This document shows, in pieces, positions 22,286 to 33,907 of a stretch of 34,477 nucleotides of DNA. A program made the position numbers and the translations under genes. The stretch covers positions 1-34,477 of the forward strand of contig KN880682.1 in the NCBI GenBank assembly GCA_000934385.1, in the 5' to 3' direction. Under the pieces are notes generated by a model. That model made no database searches, was not told where the DNA came from, and saw only the letters and a program-made list of their open reading frames with translations. How positions within the stretch are numbered: position 1 is the first letter of the stretch; the number at the start of each line of letters is the position of its first letter. The stretch comes from Cylindrobasidium torrendii FP15055 ss-10 (taxonomy: Eukaryota > Basidiomycota > Agaricomycetes > Agaricales > Physalacriaceae).

Positions 22286-22513
22286 TGGTTTTTCATTGCT
22301 CTAAATAATGAACTGTATTCCTTGTGTATAATTTACAAGTATCGCCTCCGAACTACGAAGCTCGCACGCGTACGCAAGGAAGGGCAATTCCTGTTGGCTA
22401 CTTTTTGACCTTGAACAATCAATGCACGAATGCTATAGACAAGGCTTCGAAAGAGCCGATGATGGGCAACTGAGCGAAATTTGACACGGTGTTTGTTGAA
22501 TGGACAAGTAGCA

Positions 22514-23096
22514 TTAGTAACCTACAACATGGTGAGAAGGGCACATGGGCATTGGAGAAATCGACGTACAACATTCACAATCGAACGGACACAACGGAGT
22601 GTCTGAGTAGATTGAGTGTGAAGAGGCAAACGGCATCCGCCAGGCTTACCTCCTCCTTCGGTGCTCATGCCGAGCTCATCTTCTTTGTATATGGTCCAAC
22701 CCTCATCAGTCTGACGGCCTTGTGAAGAGGGAAAAAAGTCAGTACGCGTAGCCCCGAATATGAAGAACACGCACGAGATGAGGAACCTCTTGAATCGCCA
22801 AAATCAGCCTGTTCCTCTGGTGCGGCTTTAGAGACTTTCTTTTCCTTCTTGTCCTTTTTCACCCGCTTTTGGGGAGGCATGACCATGGAAGAAGTATCAA
22901 CAACAGTCTCTGGGACGACGGCAGGTTTGGGAGCTGTCTCAGGCAGTCCCGGTTCCGCCTCCTCACGAGCGCGCTTTTTTGACTTTTTCTTCGATTTGGC
23001 AGGTGCCTTGGATGACGAGGCAGAAGGAGCAGAGGTGGATGGGACGGGGACCTTGCCCTTAGAAGCGAAGATGTCGTCGATTTCTGATTTGCCCAT
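22514..23096 (-). CDS. DUF1764 family protein
   Basis: Small conserved eukaryotic protein of unknown function. Exons 22787-23096, 22650-22718, 22514-22602 give 155 residues. The N-terminus MGKSEIDDIFASKGK and the C-terminal DEGWTIYKEDELGM ... GGDTPLCPFDCECC are the family's conserved ends. Between them is a Lys/Pro/Ser-rich disordered region with several basic clusters (KSKKKSKKRAREE, KRVKKDKKEKK), consistent with nuclear or nucleolar location. The C-terminal CPFDCECC suggests a metal-binding or redox motif, but this is untested. The start is 217 bp from the divergent SWI1-like gene. Confidence 0.88.
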
Positions 23097-23313
23097 GCCA
23101 AGAAGATATCAAAAATATAACAAACAAAAGAGAGATTTCCAGAGACGGCGATGAGGGAGATGGCCAAAAAACGGCCACGGTCGAAAATTAAATATCACGG
23201 AAAGTGATCGGGCATCAGCGCGGTCGGCCGCCGGACCGAAGGCGGACTGTAAGTTCCAACACCCACGACGAGCACGTCCGGTCTTTAAGCGAGGAAGCGC
23301 GCTGTTTGACGAA
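23097..23313. promoter_or_regulatory. Bidirectional promoter DUF1764 / SWI1-like gene
   Basis: 217 bp between divergent start codons. It has G/C-rich palindromic patches (for example GGTCGGCCGCCGG near 23222-23235) but no motif I can name with confidence. Confidence 0.45.
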
Positions 23314-26069
23314 ATGATGTTGGTCCTCCGAAGAAGATGGCTACTATTCGTGTGCTGAGAGTCATGCAGGTCACAGAATGGACAGGCGCCCAACGGTCAC
23401 GGGCCAGGGCGAAATAACCAGGCGTTCGCGGACAGCAACTTTGGCTTCAACCTCGATTCATCTTCTGCTGCCAAACAGATGGCAGCTCTAAACGCCGTAG
23501 GAAACGCACGTATGGCAAACAACCGTGGCGGAACAAATTCGGGGTCATTTCTCGGCGGAATGGGCATGGGGGGTGACCCGCAAGGGCATCCCATGGCTCA
23601 GCATCCAAATACCACAATGGATAGCATCCCCCCGCCTATGCGCAAATTTCTCATCGGTCTCAGCAATTTATGGGAGAAAATAGGCCATCCTTTGCCACCG
23701 CAGTTCACTGGTGCGTAGTGCGACACAAACAAAGTGGGCGCCTGAAGGCTTATTCCACGCAGGCGTTCCATCACCCAGGTTCGACCCATCCCAAACACAA
23801 TGGAGGAATCTCGACATATCGCCTGGCATGATAGGCCACACGCGGATTGCTGGGCAGGATGTGAATGTCTTCAAGCTCTGGGCGACCGTGATGAGTGCAG
23901 GTGGTGGCCAAGTGCGTTAATATACCGGCAGACATCCTTCATTTGGCTCTAACTTCATTCAGGGTTGTAGCAGCTGGGATAGCATTGCAGACCAATTCGG
24001 TCTGCCAGAACACTTGCCTCAGCCGACATCAGCGGGCCAGACAATAGGCGCTGCCGCCCTTCAGCATATATACAGTTCGATGCTCATGCAGTTTGAACTA
24101 ATGTTCAAGAATGGCGCTCAAGAACAGCAGCGGAAAGCACAGATGGCTGCAAAACAGCTTCAGGGAGGTGGCGCACCTCCAACACCCAACCGCCCCATGC
24201 CCGGTCAAATGCCACCAATGCGCCCGCCAGGAATGTCTATGGGCCTGCCACCGATGGAAAACCCGTCTTTCCCTCCTAATCCTGATGCACTAGCGCCTAC
24301 ACCGCCGTTCAGTGGCAGCGGACCCAGCAAAGGCCTTGATGGCGTCTTGGATGATAGTCAAGGCCTGAAGAGAAAGCTTGACGCAGACGACCCGGCGAAG
24401 CGTGTTCGCCCAAAGTTGGGTAAGATTCTTCTTGGGCCAAAATCTGCTACTTTATTGATCCGAACTTTCATACAGAACATTCGGAGGGTACAAATGTGAG
24501 TTGCCACCGGTTTCCTATTGTACACTCTCTCACTCCTACCACCAGCTCGAGCCACCGAAGCCTATGAAATCTGTCCCCGCGCGCCGCAAAGTCGAGTTTG
24601 TGCCACTAGCGCGTGAGGTTCACTCCCATGGCGGTCGCGACCTTCGCGGCATCCATGAAGCAGAGATCGCCCCGACGCACGGCAGAGACCCGCCGCTGAA
24701 AGAGATGGGCGAATGGGGTGCTATAGAGACGGATGCATTGGTTCTCTCCATTCGCTCGCGAGTCGCGACCGAAATGTCCTATGCTCTTACCACCCTGGCT
24801 ATCCTCTCCACCATGAAGGGCCAGACCCCTGGCTCCGGGTTTCCTATCCAGCAGTGCGGGGATCTATTAGAAGAGCTTCTTGATCTCGTTGAAGAGCTTG
24901 CGTTTGGCGGTGTCGAGGACAAGTTCGACCCCAATATCACCGAACTGCAGCTGCCAACTTACCGCCAATTGACTACTGCCGTCCACGACGGTAACGCGAG
25001 TCCTTTCTCAATGTCCGCTCAACAAGGTGACGCCGACCCCACGCGAGGGATCTCTCAACGGCCGGGGAATGTTATTCTCCTCGTGATCACAATTCTGCGC
25101 AATTTTACCACTGTGCAAGAGAACGTCGACTTCATGTCGAATCAATACCGCCTCGTGGACCTGGCCCTCCGTCTCAGCTGCGTGACCTGTAAAGACGGAC
25201 GCTACGCCGCTACATCGCCTGCACTATCGCTTGGCGATGTTATTGTCATTCGACGGGATACCCTCACCATATTGGGCGGTGTTGTGGGCAAAATCCATTT
25301 CTCAAACCCAGATGCTCCGGATCCTGGAACGACGAAGACAGCAGTGCGCCTCTTCCAACTCATCGCGTCGTATCTCGTGGATCCTGCTGAAGCTATATCA
25401 CCATTCAATTTCGTCAGTTCGACAAACCTACCCCCTAGTCCACATCACGCTCCACCCCAGTACGCCGACCAGGCCCTCGATGTATTCACACGACTTGCCC
25501 AGAGTGACGGAAACCGTCAGGTATTCTCGAAGACAATACCTCATTCAGCGACAAAGTTACTTTTAACCTCTTTCGTCCGACGGCTCCCCTTCGTGGACAA
25601 TGACTTCAGCTTGGTCTCACGCGAGTCGTGGATTAGCTATGTCGAGAAGCTGATGATGTCGATCTATTCAGTCGTTTTCTTCGCGCCACCCGAGCTCAAG
25701 CGCCAGTTCAAGTCAGACCGGCAGCTAGGGATGAAGACAGTGCTGATGCGGACAGTGCACAAGTTTGCGATGCATGGCAACACGGAAGTGAGACATTGGT
25801 TCTCGGCGATTACAAGACGAGCAATCGAGACGTTGAAGCTGTTGGACGACGAGACAGATATGTTCGAGGTGGCAGAGTCGGCGCCGTCGACGCTGTCGTT
25901 TGGGATGGGATGGAGCGACGCGACTGACGCAGATGTGGAGATGGGCTCCGGCATGCTATCCACCGAGGGCATGAAGACTATGGAGATCCTCATGCAGAGA
26001 GAAGTGGCTCAAGATGCAGTGATGTTCAATGAGTTGATGTCATTGACAAGAGTAGAATGTGCGAGCTAG
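23314..26069 (+). CDS. SWI1: ARID-domain SWI/SNF subunit (Swi1-like)
   Basis: Likely the ARID subunit of the SWI/SNF chromatin remodeller. Exons 23314-23322, 23377-23710, 23763-23911, 23963-24419, 24476-24495, 24546-26069 give 830 residues. The N-terminus is Gly/Asn/Met-rich and disordered. The ARID domain lies at about 85-205: MRKFLIGLSNLWEKIGHPLP, VNVFKLWATVMSAGGGQ, SSWDSIADQFGLP and LQHIYSSMLMQFE. A Pro/Met-rich linker and a basic KRKLDADDPAKRVRPKL follow. The C-terminal 480 residues form the helical armadillo-like region of Swi1/ARID1 (VILLVITILRNFTTVQENVDFMS, LVDLALRLSC). The 20-nt exon 24476-24495 is needed to keep the frame. The 9-nt first exon (Met-Met-Leu) is inferred: it joins in frame through a 54-nt intron to a region with no other usable ATG. 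Its length is on the short side for Swi1 orthologues. Confidence 0.88.
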
Positions 26070-26392
26070 GTTTATATTATGGACTGTAAACTACTCATAT
26101 GTAAGTAGCCCGTATCTATGCCACCCACCCAGTGTAATTTTAACGAAGAAGATACACACCTACCAGCGATCATAGTTGAAACGTTGTAAGATGAGGACAG
26201 TCCGATCAGACAGCATTGTGATTACATAAATATTTTGATCACTGGTACTTTCCCAGGAAATTGTTCGGAACCCGCTTCTTCTCACCAATATTCCACCGAT
26301 TCAGTGCTAAAATGGACTTGTAATGCATACAACCACGTAATATCATGCTGCATCTGTCTACGGAATGTTATGCTACTTCCACCTGGTCAAAC
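26070..26392. other. Convergent 3' gap between SWI1-like and MFS genes
   Basis: 323 bp between the two stop codons, AT-richer than the flanks. It must hold both 3' untranslated regions. I see no gene or repeat. Confidence 0.45.
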
Positions 26393-28194
26393 CTACTCTA
26401 CGACTCGGTGTACGTGCTGTCTGATTTTCCGTTCTCTCCAACTCGCATATACACTCAGAAGCAATGCCGTTGCACATCCGCCCATCGTAAGATACAAGCT
26501 CTCGACATAACAAAACTTTCCTTCCATGCAGTATTTCACTAAACTTTCGGCACTGGGTTGATGGGCATCCAGGTTGCGCCCAAAGGCCAGCGAAAACAGA
26601 TTCCCGCCAATGACCGGGGCTAGCGACACATAACCCCAGTTTTCTGAGAAATGGGCTGCAGATATAGTCAGCGCTGTAAGAGCGAAGACAACGAACGACT
26701 CACATAGGCCAAACCAGTCAATGCACAACGACGGGAAAATACCAAAGGTGCATCCATAGGCGACTCCCAAAGCTACACTTGCGATCCAGAGGTTCTCGAT
26801 GACGCCAATGGAGGCGGCAATGATTTGAGATATCAAAGCAAGACCGCTTGCGACTATGAGCATGTGCGAACGCGGTAGATGGAAGTGATGTTTGGAGAAG
26901 TCCGCGAACAGCCCAATGAAGATGCGACCCAGACAATTGGATATGCTAATTGTGGATACTTGTGCGGCTTGCCACTCGACGACCTCAATTTCTGAGAATA
27001 CCGGTGTTGCATGGATGTATAGAGCGCGAGCCATGGCTCCGACGTTGTTGATAACTGCACCAAATCAACCTCGTGATCCAAGGTGAAATGAAAGAGAAGT
27101 AGTCCTACACATGAGACCGGTGCCGCTGACTATAACAACCATTATGAGCTGGTGTTCCGTTCTTCTGCATAGTGCCGAGCTCACCGAACGTTAGAATCAG
27201 GAATAGCAGCCAGAAGTCAATGTTCTTCCATAATTCGAGGCCGTATATGTTTGGATGCTCAAGGTGGTTGTCGGTAGTGTGCACTTTGGTTGCTGGGCTT
27301 TCTTCTTGCCCATCAACTGCTACATCCTCGATCTCTCTATCGAAATTTGGTCTCTCCGAGAGAAGAGGCTCCGAGCTATCACGTCGCCTCCTCGTAGTAG
27401 TCTCTGTAGGTGGAAGAGGAATAGGACGTATCAAGAAGAAACCTGCAATCATAGGCAGCGATGTACCCAGAGCCAACACAATGAGAAAGGTGGATGTATC
27501 GCCTGGAAACACGAAGTGCGCCAATGTCGAGAAAACAAAGGCAGAAAGCCCAAACCCTGACATGACAATACCCGTGGCGGAGGCGCGTAGCTTCTCCGGA
27601 AAGGTCTTCGCAGTCGCGTTTATAGCGGCTGAACACCCCCCATTTCCTCCTGCGCCAGTCATGTACCCAAACAACACCATGATTATGAAGGTGAAAGTCG
27701 TGACCGTTGTCTGGTCTGGATCCAATCCACCATCGTAGATGAAGCGTATGCCAGAGTATCCGACAAACAGCAGGATGAACCCGAGGGCAAGTGCCAACTT
27801 AGGCCCTCGAATATCGACTAGTCGGCCCCAAATTGGTGCAGTGCTGTAGACACCAACTGTTTTCGCTGTCAATCCCGACTGTATCCATTGGGATGCCCTG
27901 GACGCCTACCATTTCCCGCAAGGCCGATAACGTTTAGCTTCGTGTGGGTGATGTTGAGCCGTTCACCAAGCTGGGGCGCATATGCTGTTTGCGCATTTCA
28001 ACAATCGTGATAGATAAGCAAGTCAATCAAGAGTTACCAGAGAATACCTAGAAATGCCTGCTTGAGCAAAGATGCACGCGCGCGCCCTGGGATGTCAGAC
28101 GCACGTAATTGGAACCTCCAGCAAGGGTGGCAGTCAAGGAGGCCACGAAGGTTATTATTCGAGGGAGACCAAATGGCCCTGGGATGGCGCTCAT
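26393..28194 (-). CDS. MFS transporter, nodulin-like/Mch1-related
   Basis: Twelve-helix major facilitator of the nodulin-like group found in fungi. Exons 28105-28194, 28048-28057 (10 nt), 27910-27984, 27185-27856, 27109-27129, 26704-27054, 26393-26655 give 493 residues. The N-terminus reads MSAIPGPFGLPRIITFVASL and enters helix 1 with AGGSNYAFLAYAPQLGERL, a segment joined from three exons. Other landmarks are WGRLVDIRGPKLAL, GAGGNGGCSAAINATAK, a hydrophilic central loop with RRRRDSSEPLL, then SGTGLMFINNVGAMARALY, SISNCLGRIFIGLFADF and GGNLFSLAFGRNLD. The GTGLMxINNVG box after the central loop is typical of this family. The substrate is unknown; a vacuolar or plasma-membrane location is equally possible. 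Confidence 0.9.
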
Positions 28195-30522
28195 CGTGCT
28201 TTACAGGTGCGAAGATGGTGGTTATGAGCGAAGTGAGAACTTGGATGATGTGCTCGGCCCGGTCCGAAGTTATATAACCCCGCATGGAAGGACATTGATG
28301 CCACTGCTAAAATGGGAGCAAGATTGCTCTGCTTGCTAAGCGTGAGCAGGTATGTATCGTCCAGTCAATATCTCATCGGGCAATACTACAACATCTTCAG
28401 GGCTTCCCAATTGTGCTTTTGCCAACGAATGTTCAGACGTATCCGCGACTCTCTATATGGTGCCCGCCTCAAACTGCTCTCCGCAGGCAGAACTTCATTT
28501 TCCATTGTTCGCCGGTGCAATAAAAAAGGTTAATCAAAATCAAGTGCGCTATTCACTGAAATCTAACACCGGACACTGAGATTGAGAGACAAATTTGATA
28601 AAATGCCATCTCTGGCAGATGCCAATTCCACAGCTACGGAGAGCAGGAACAACTAGTGTTATGTCTCGCATACTAACGCAACCGCTCCAGTGACTAATGT
28701 ACAGTATAACAATGGCGGGCATCGACAACTGGCAAAGGCAGTCGCCCTAGCTCCTGTGGAACGCTATCCGACGCTAGTACGAGTAGAACCTAGGTTCCTG
28801 GCTGTCTCGCAGCAGCGTTTGTCTTGCAACATTTGCCCCCGCATCAGTGTTGTGCGTCGGACATCCAGGCAAACTTAGCACGGCCACGGTCTACTTCGCG
28901 GAATCGACAATCGAAAGCCCGTTGTGCATCACGTGCACGAAATTAACCATCAGATCTGCCATCACAGACCCCGTTCTTGCACTGCTCCATCGAGAATAAG
29001 TCGCGGGGTGCAAGATTAGAGAGTCTTTTGTTATCCCTTTGACAATGCTCAGAATCAATTGGGAAATGTCCTCGTCAGCGGGTTCAGGAGTCCAAATTAT
29101 TCAGCCACTGGCACTAAACATGTATACTTCACGCTCGAAACGCACGATTCTTCCTCGAATTGGCATATCCTGAGGAGGCACGGTATACCCTGCACCGCTC
29201 ATGAGCGCGTATGACGGGCGAAGACAATGCAGCCGTCCCCGGGCCTAGGTTCCGACGGCGGTCTGCGTTGTCTTCATCTTCGTCTTCGCAGCGTCTTCTT
29301 TATCGTCGTCAACCAGCCGGAGATCCCCACGCCGCCCGCGTGCGCGGGGCGCATCGAGCGCCGAAATAACAGCGATCCCGTAGCAACGGCAACCACCAAA
29401 CCAACCACGGTCACGCCCATCACGCCGTGCATTCTTACCGGCGGTAAGCAAGAGCTCAGATCTCACAGGCACATGGCAGCACGCGTCCTCAGTGCTGGGA
29501 AGTTCTTCTCTGCAACTTCCCCACTCGTTTAAGGTTGTGGCGGGCTGAGCTACAAATGCGTTTACTACATATTGGGCTTCTCCTTCTCGACAACACATGA
29601 ACTCGAGACCGCGACTCGAGACTGGTGAATGGCCCTCAACAACAACGAGTAGTCTTATTTGTTGCAATTGCCTGCAGGCTGTCATGGCACTTATCAATAC
29701 TTGGCCCTCCGGCGCTGAAACCAGCGAAGAGTAGGATTATATAGCACACCCTTCTCCGGCGAAAACTCGCACCTTCGCAACCCATGCTTGTGTGGTTCGC
29801 CGTAGACAGAAGGTATGGTGCCACTCGCGATCACCGACTTGGCCGTTGATAGTACAAACAAACTGGCCAAACCATTCTCACAACGTTCAAAACACATTTT
29901 CACAAGGTCAGACTTCTCCAATATGTACAATTGCGACAGTCTAAAGTACTGTGTAAGAAAGAACGACAGTCCTTGCGGGTGTGTATGGAACGGGTGGTGG
30001 TACTAAAGGAACGGAATCTTAATGATACACTAATAAACTCTTCTACACCACGAGACCGAGAGAGTATAAGGAAAGACAGAATGAGAGAGTCCACGCCACA
30101 AGGATGATAAGTAACGTATAATATAATAACGAGCGCATGGCCCGCATTCGGCGGTGGAGGGGAGGGCGGCGGTGAGAAATGACTGGGTGGTAGGAGGAGA
30201 GAAGTCATCTGGATGGGCGGTATGGTCGCGGGGGATAGTGTCTATTCATCACGAGTTCACGCAATGTAGGTCGGCGCACGAGGCGCTTCTGCCTCAGATA
30301 CATGTATCCCCTCGTTATGACGCGGCCGTGCGATAGCGATGGCGACAACTTTGAAGCGATAGAGAATGCGGGAATTTGAAAGTGCGATGCATATGGTTGA
30401 TGGTAATGTAAACATTGCGGGTGTCGATGCGACGACAAGTATGATGATATTACAGTTGCTGTATTGAGGAACTTTTGCACAGTGCGCGAATGAGAGGAAT
30501 GCAAGGAGGGGGCTGCGGAGGG
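28195..30522. other. 2.3-kb region without a confident gene
   Basis: The first several hundred bases should contain the MFS promoter, and the last several hundred the cyclin 3' end. Between them I see no recognised gene. On the minus strand, 28891-29202 is open apart from one TGA at 29101-29103, and 29274-29432 encodes 52 residues with a single hydrophobic helix. Neither has a recognisable domain or a complete gene structure. Open frames at 29227-29532 (plus) and 29245-29697 (minus) have unlikely composition. No repeat or RNA gene is evident. Confidence 0.4.
29274..29432 (-). CDS. Possible small single-span membrane protein (tentative)
   Basis: A 52-residue open frame starting at the ATG at 29432. 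It has one strongly hydrophobic helix (GVTVVGLVVAVATGSLLF) followed by a positively charged tail (RRSMRP ... TTIKKTLRRRR). That pattern would fit a small tail- or signal-anchored protein with its basic end in the cytosol. No homologue comes to mind, an in-frame ATG at 29420 is an alternative start, and an overlapping longer frame exists. It could be noise or one exon of a larger unrecognised gene. Confidence 0.15.
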   Translation of the reverse strand: MHGVMGVTVVGLVVAVATGSLLFRRSMRPAHAGGVGISGWLTTIKKTLRRRR

Positions 30523-31991
30523 TTATGCGACTTGAGGAGTGGATGATGCATTCCGGTTCTGCAGTGTTGTTCGCCCGAAAGTGACATAGTCGTGCGGAAG
30601 ATACTGGTCAGGGGGATCGTCCGTGCGATTCTTCATCGCTGTCGGCTCAAAAGACCGGAAATTCTCCTTGTCCTCAAAGTCGTCCATGTCGACGTCGCTA
30701 GAGACGTATGGGTCACCATACAGCGACGACGACGACGGCGTAAGAGGGCCATCGTCTGAGAAGTCGGACACTGAAGTGGTGGAGCTCATGGGGGTGTCCA
30801 TGAAGGAGATCGAAGAGTTCCGCATGGGGGTCATGGGGAATGGAGATGACATTTCGCGGGTGAAGCGGCCACCATTGAGGAAGTAGCGCACAACGAACGT
30901 TGATGCCTTGGAGTAGAACGCATAGGCGTACTTCTTGACCAGGGTTTCCGACAGCTCGCTAGTGTGTTCTGCCAGGTGGGCATCAAGTAGCTCGACGACC
31001 TCGAGTGCCTCCTCAGTCTCCTCCCAGATCCTGCGAGGTCGGTTGCAGATAAATCGCGCCAAAGTGAGAGCACCGCGAGCTATGACAGACGGCAAGAATG
31101 TAACAAAATCGCGGTGGAAGAGGGTGATCTCCATGAGAAAACGGGAGACGTGTTGTATCCTCTGGTCCTCAACGTTGAGCGAACACAGATGCCTCAACCA
31201 TGCTTCCGGTGTTGGGGCGCCAAGCATCCACTGAATCGTGCTAAGAATGTGGCCCTCCATTTGTAGGAAGGCGGACTCCTCGTATGTCCCACGACACATC
31301 TCGACCAAGTCTGCAAGTGTTGGGACGCGTGACTTTTCGTCCTCGAACTTTGCAGCAATTGACAGCGCAGCACAACCTGTGGAAACCATCAGTAACCTTG
31401 CCATAAGCTAGCCCAAGCCAACGCACCGACGAGCTGGTAGTGTTTCGTGTACACGACGCGTCGGGATACATAGCGATCTATGATGTTGATAGCGAGGTAC
31501 AGCGTCTCTGGGCGTAAGCGGAAAGAGAAGTGGACCTCGATGAGGAAGTCGATGAGACATGGGCGCATATTCCATCGAATTTCTGGCTGTTGGTCCATCG
31601 CTGGTAAGGAGCACATTGTCTTCAACTTGAGGGGGCAGAATGAGCCCAGTGCCACTGGAACGATAGCAGACAGACGTACCTCCATCTCGTGCATGTACTC
31701 CAAGATCGTCTCCCGGTATTCGTCCTCGACCAGACCGTGGTCTCTGCGTACGGCGGGTGCTTGGGAAGCAGTAGCCAGAGGGGCGGGCTGGGCTGGGCGA
31801 GAGGGTGAACGGCGGGAGGGCGATTTCTTCGACACGCCAGAGGCCGACGCAGCTGGGCGCTTCTTGGTATACAGGGAGAGGCGGCCGAGCTTGGTAGTGG
31901 TCGAGGTGGGTTCCTTCATAGTGGCAAGGGCAGAAGTGGTATTGTGACTGGCCGAGCGAGAAGAAAGAGGGTTAGCGCGTGTTACAGACAT
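30523..31991 (-). CDS. Cyclin (G1/S Cln/Puc1-like or B-type)
   Basis: Cyclin that activates a cell-cycle CDK. Exons 31680-31991, 31427-31625, 30523-31376 give 454 residues. The first 80 residues are basic and Ser/Pro-rich ([15 protein letters not shown]). The cyclin box begins at [17 protein letters not shown] and runs through [55 protein letters not shown] and [20 protein letters not shown]. The [13 protein letters not shown] box and the EME-KTM lead-in resemble fungal Cln1/Puc1 G1 cyclins more than mitotic B cyclins, but I cannot settle this without alignment. The C-terminal 120 residues are Ser/Pro/Asp-rich ([31 protein letters not shown]), a likely CDK-site and PEST-type degradation tail. 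Intron 31626-31679 is 54 nt and stop-free. Confidence 0.9.
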
Positions 31992-32426
31992 GACCGGGGA
32001 TGGAACAGGGAAGAACAAATGGCGGGGGGCGGGGTGGTTCGTTGGGCTGCGCTGAGAGCTGCGAACGCCAGGGAGACACAGGCGCCGTGATGATGGCTGG
32101 AGGGAAACCAGCGAGGTATATAGATCGGTATAGGCGGTTTAAGAAGCCAGGCTTGCCACGCGACTGAGCGCACCAAACCGCATAACTAGAATAGAGAACA
32201 GGGGGCGTGCACGAACTGGGACAAAATCGGCCAACAGACAAAATCAACACTCACAGGTGTGGGAAATTCCAAATGTCTATGTCAACAACGACAATGAAGT
32301 GCGTGACAGGCGGGTTGGAAAGAGTTGCGGGGGAGGTTGAGGGTTTACTGTAATACACTATCGTACAAGGGTCGTGGTCAGCGTTGGCGGTTCGTTGCTC
32401 GTGGAGGGAAGAGAGAGAGAGGGAAG

Positions 32427-32432
32427 ACGCGT
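32427..32432. promoter_or_regulatory. Possible MluI cell-cycle box (ACGCGT) upstream of cyclin
   Basis: The hexamer ACGCGT, core of the MBF-bound MCB element that drives G1/S genes in fungi, lies 436 nt upstream of the cyclin ATG. Only one copy is seen in the near upstream region, and the hexamer occurs elsewhere in the window (for example 31325-31330 and 31454-31459 inside coding sequence), so the match may be chance. Confidence 0.25.
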
Positions 32433-33670
32433 CGCATGTGACGGCGGAAAGAAAAGAGCAATGCGAACACAAGCTAATTCAACACACAAGATACCAACCA
32501 CCCCCATCATCAGAGATCATAGACTCCGAGTCCAAACCCAGTCTGGGGTGGCACTGGTTATCGGGAATGATCATATCGTGCCTTTCCATCGCACAAAGGA
32601 CCGTGTTTCTCATCGAATTTCAATCCAACGCCTCCAGCGCCAGCCAAACAGACAACTGCACGATCTTATCCGCCTGGGTTCCGTCTGGAACGGCCGAGCG
32701 GCCCGACAGACCAGAGATGCGACCCTTCCCCACGTTTCGCAGCGAGTGGACGATGACGTAAGGATAGATATAGCTCACCTGGACATTATCAGCACAATTG
32801 TTCTCGATATTGGGACAACGGCTTGCTCACCTTGTCAAACAACACCGAAGGGGGGCTTGCAAGTGAATCTTGAGTGGTAAATGAGCAAAAATGTCCAGAC
32901 CATTGAGAAATTTTGCAGACACACCGACTCAAGGGGGGTGGGCGGCGAAGGAATGTCGACCAGTGGTGACCGTGGTATTAGGGAAGTGTATACGATGTGG
33001 TGGCCCAGGCTGGGACGAACGAAGAAAAAAGAATGACTGGAGAGAGTGTGTGGGTGTCGGATTCCGTTTGCTCAAAAAGAACAAATTGAAGCGTCGACGA
33101 GTTGGGATGCCCTTGAGTGCGACCTTGAGAGACCAATCTACGGCGTCGATGGGATGTTGAGCCCAAAAGAGTAGTAGAAGCACGAGTGCGATGGCGGGAG
33201 GAAGGAAGAAATCGTCGGGGCTGGGAATGGCTCGCGTTTCTATAGGTGGGGGGCGTGTAAAAGGCGTGGTCCGCTTAGACGCCTGGCTCAGGGTAGTTTC
33301 GGGGCGCTCTCAGTCCATGATGTCTTTTCCCGGCGATTCAGATTCGATTCGTTTCTGATCAGCCCACGTTCCGGGCCTGCAGGCAACAGTCTTCGTCGGA
33401 CGTTTGCGATACCTTACGTCGTCTATAGCCATATATGGTCACCGTCATCTCATCGCCAACGTAAATGCGGCGTCCCTCCCGCCCCTGGTGGTCGATTCGA
33501 GCCCAAATGGATGGGAAATACTCCACAAAACACAGCGCCGTTGCGCCCAACTGCGCAGTCCCGTACATACCAACAGTATTATCTAATACTCTACCACTGT
33601 GTGTTCACTCCAGGTAATCATCTAGTTGCCTGTGCAAATGGGCCATGGTGCATCCGAACAGCGCAATGAA

Positions 33671-33907
33671 TCAAGCTGGAATCGAATTCCAATGTAGCTG
33701 ACAGTCGCACGTAAATTTACGCTCAAGCATAGTAATAATATAGGATTCGACCCCCGCCACAGAAGCCCAAGCATGCGCTCCAGGGCTTTCATTCGGACTC
33801 TTGCGGCGCGTCTTGGTGGGAACAACCTTGGGAACCTGTTTTGAGAACAGCGATGAGAGCTTGCTTGGAATGTGGATGGCTACTCCCGCAGTCGCAAATG
33901 GAGACAT
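33671..33907 (-). CDS. Possible short hypothetical protein (tentative)
   Basis: A frame of 78 residues from the ATG at 33907, extendable upstream without a stop to 34141. The first part has a protein-like look (SPFATAGVAIHIPSKLSSLF, then a basic VVPTKTRRKSPNESP), while the end (CDCQLHWNSIPA) looks non-coding. A GTACGT donor-like site at about 34007-34012 hints that it may be one exon of a larger gene. No domain is recognised. Confidence 0.18.
   Translation of the reverse strand: MSPFATAGVAIHIPSKLSSLFSKQVPKVVPTKTRRKSPNESPGAHAWASVAGVESYIITMLERKFTCDCQLHWNSIPA

Noticed and set aside
29245..29697. 150-codon minus-strand open frame
   Set aside because: Begins from a non-ATG codon and its residue mix (Cys, Arg and Gly scattered) looks like out-of-frame GC-rich DNA; it competes with the small hydrophobic frame.
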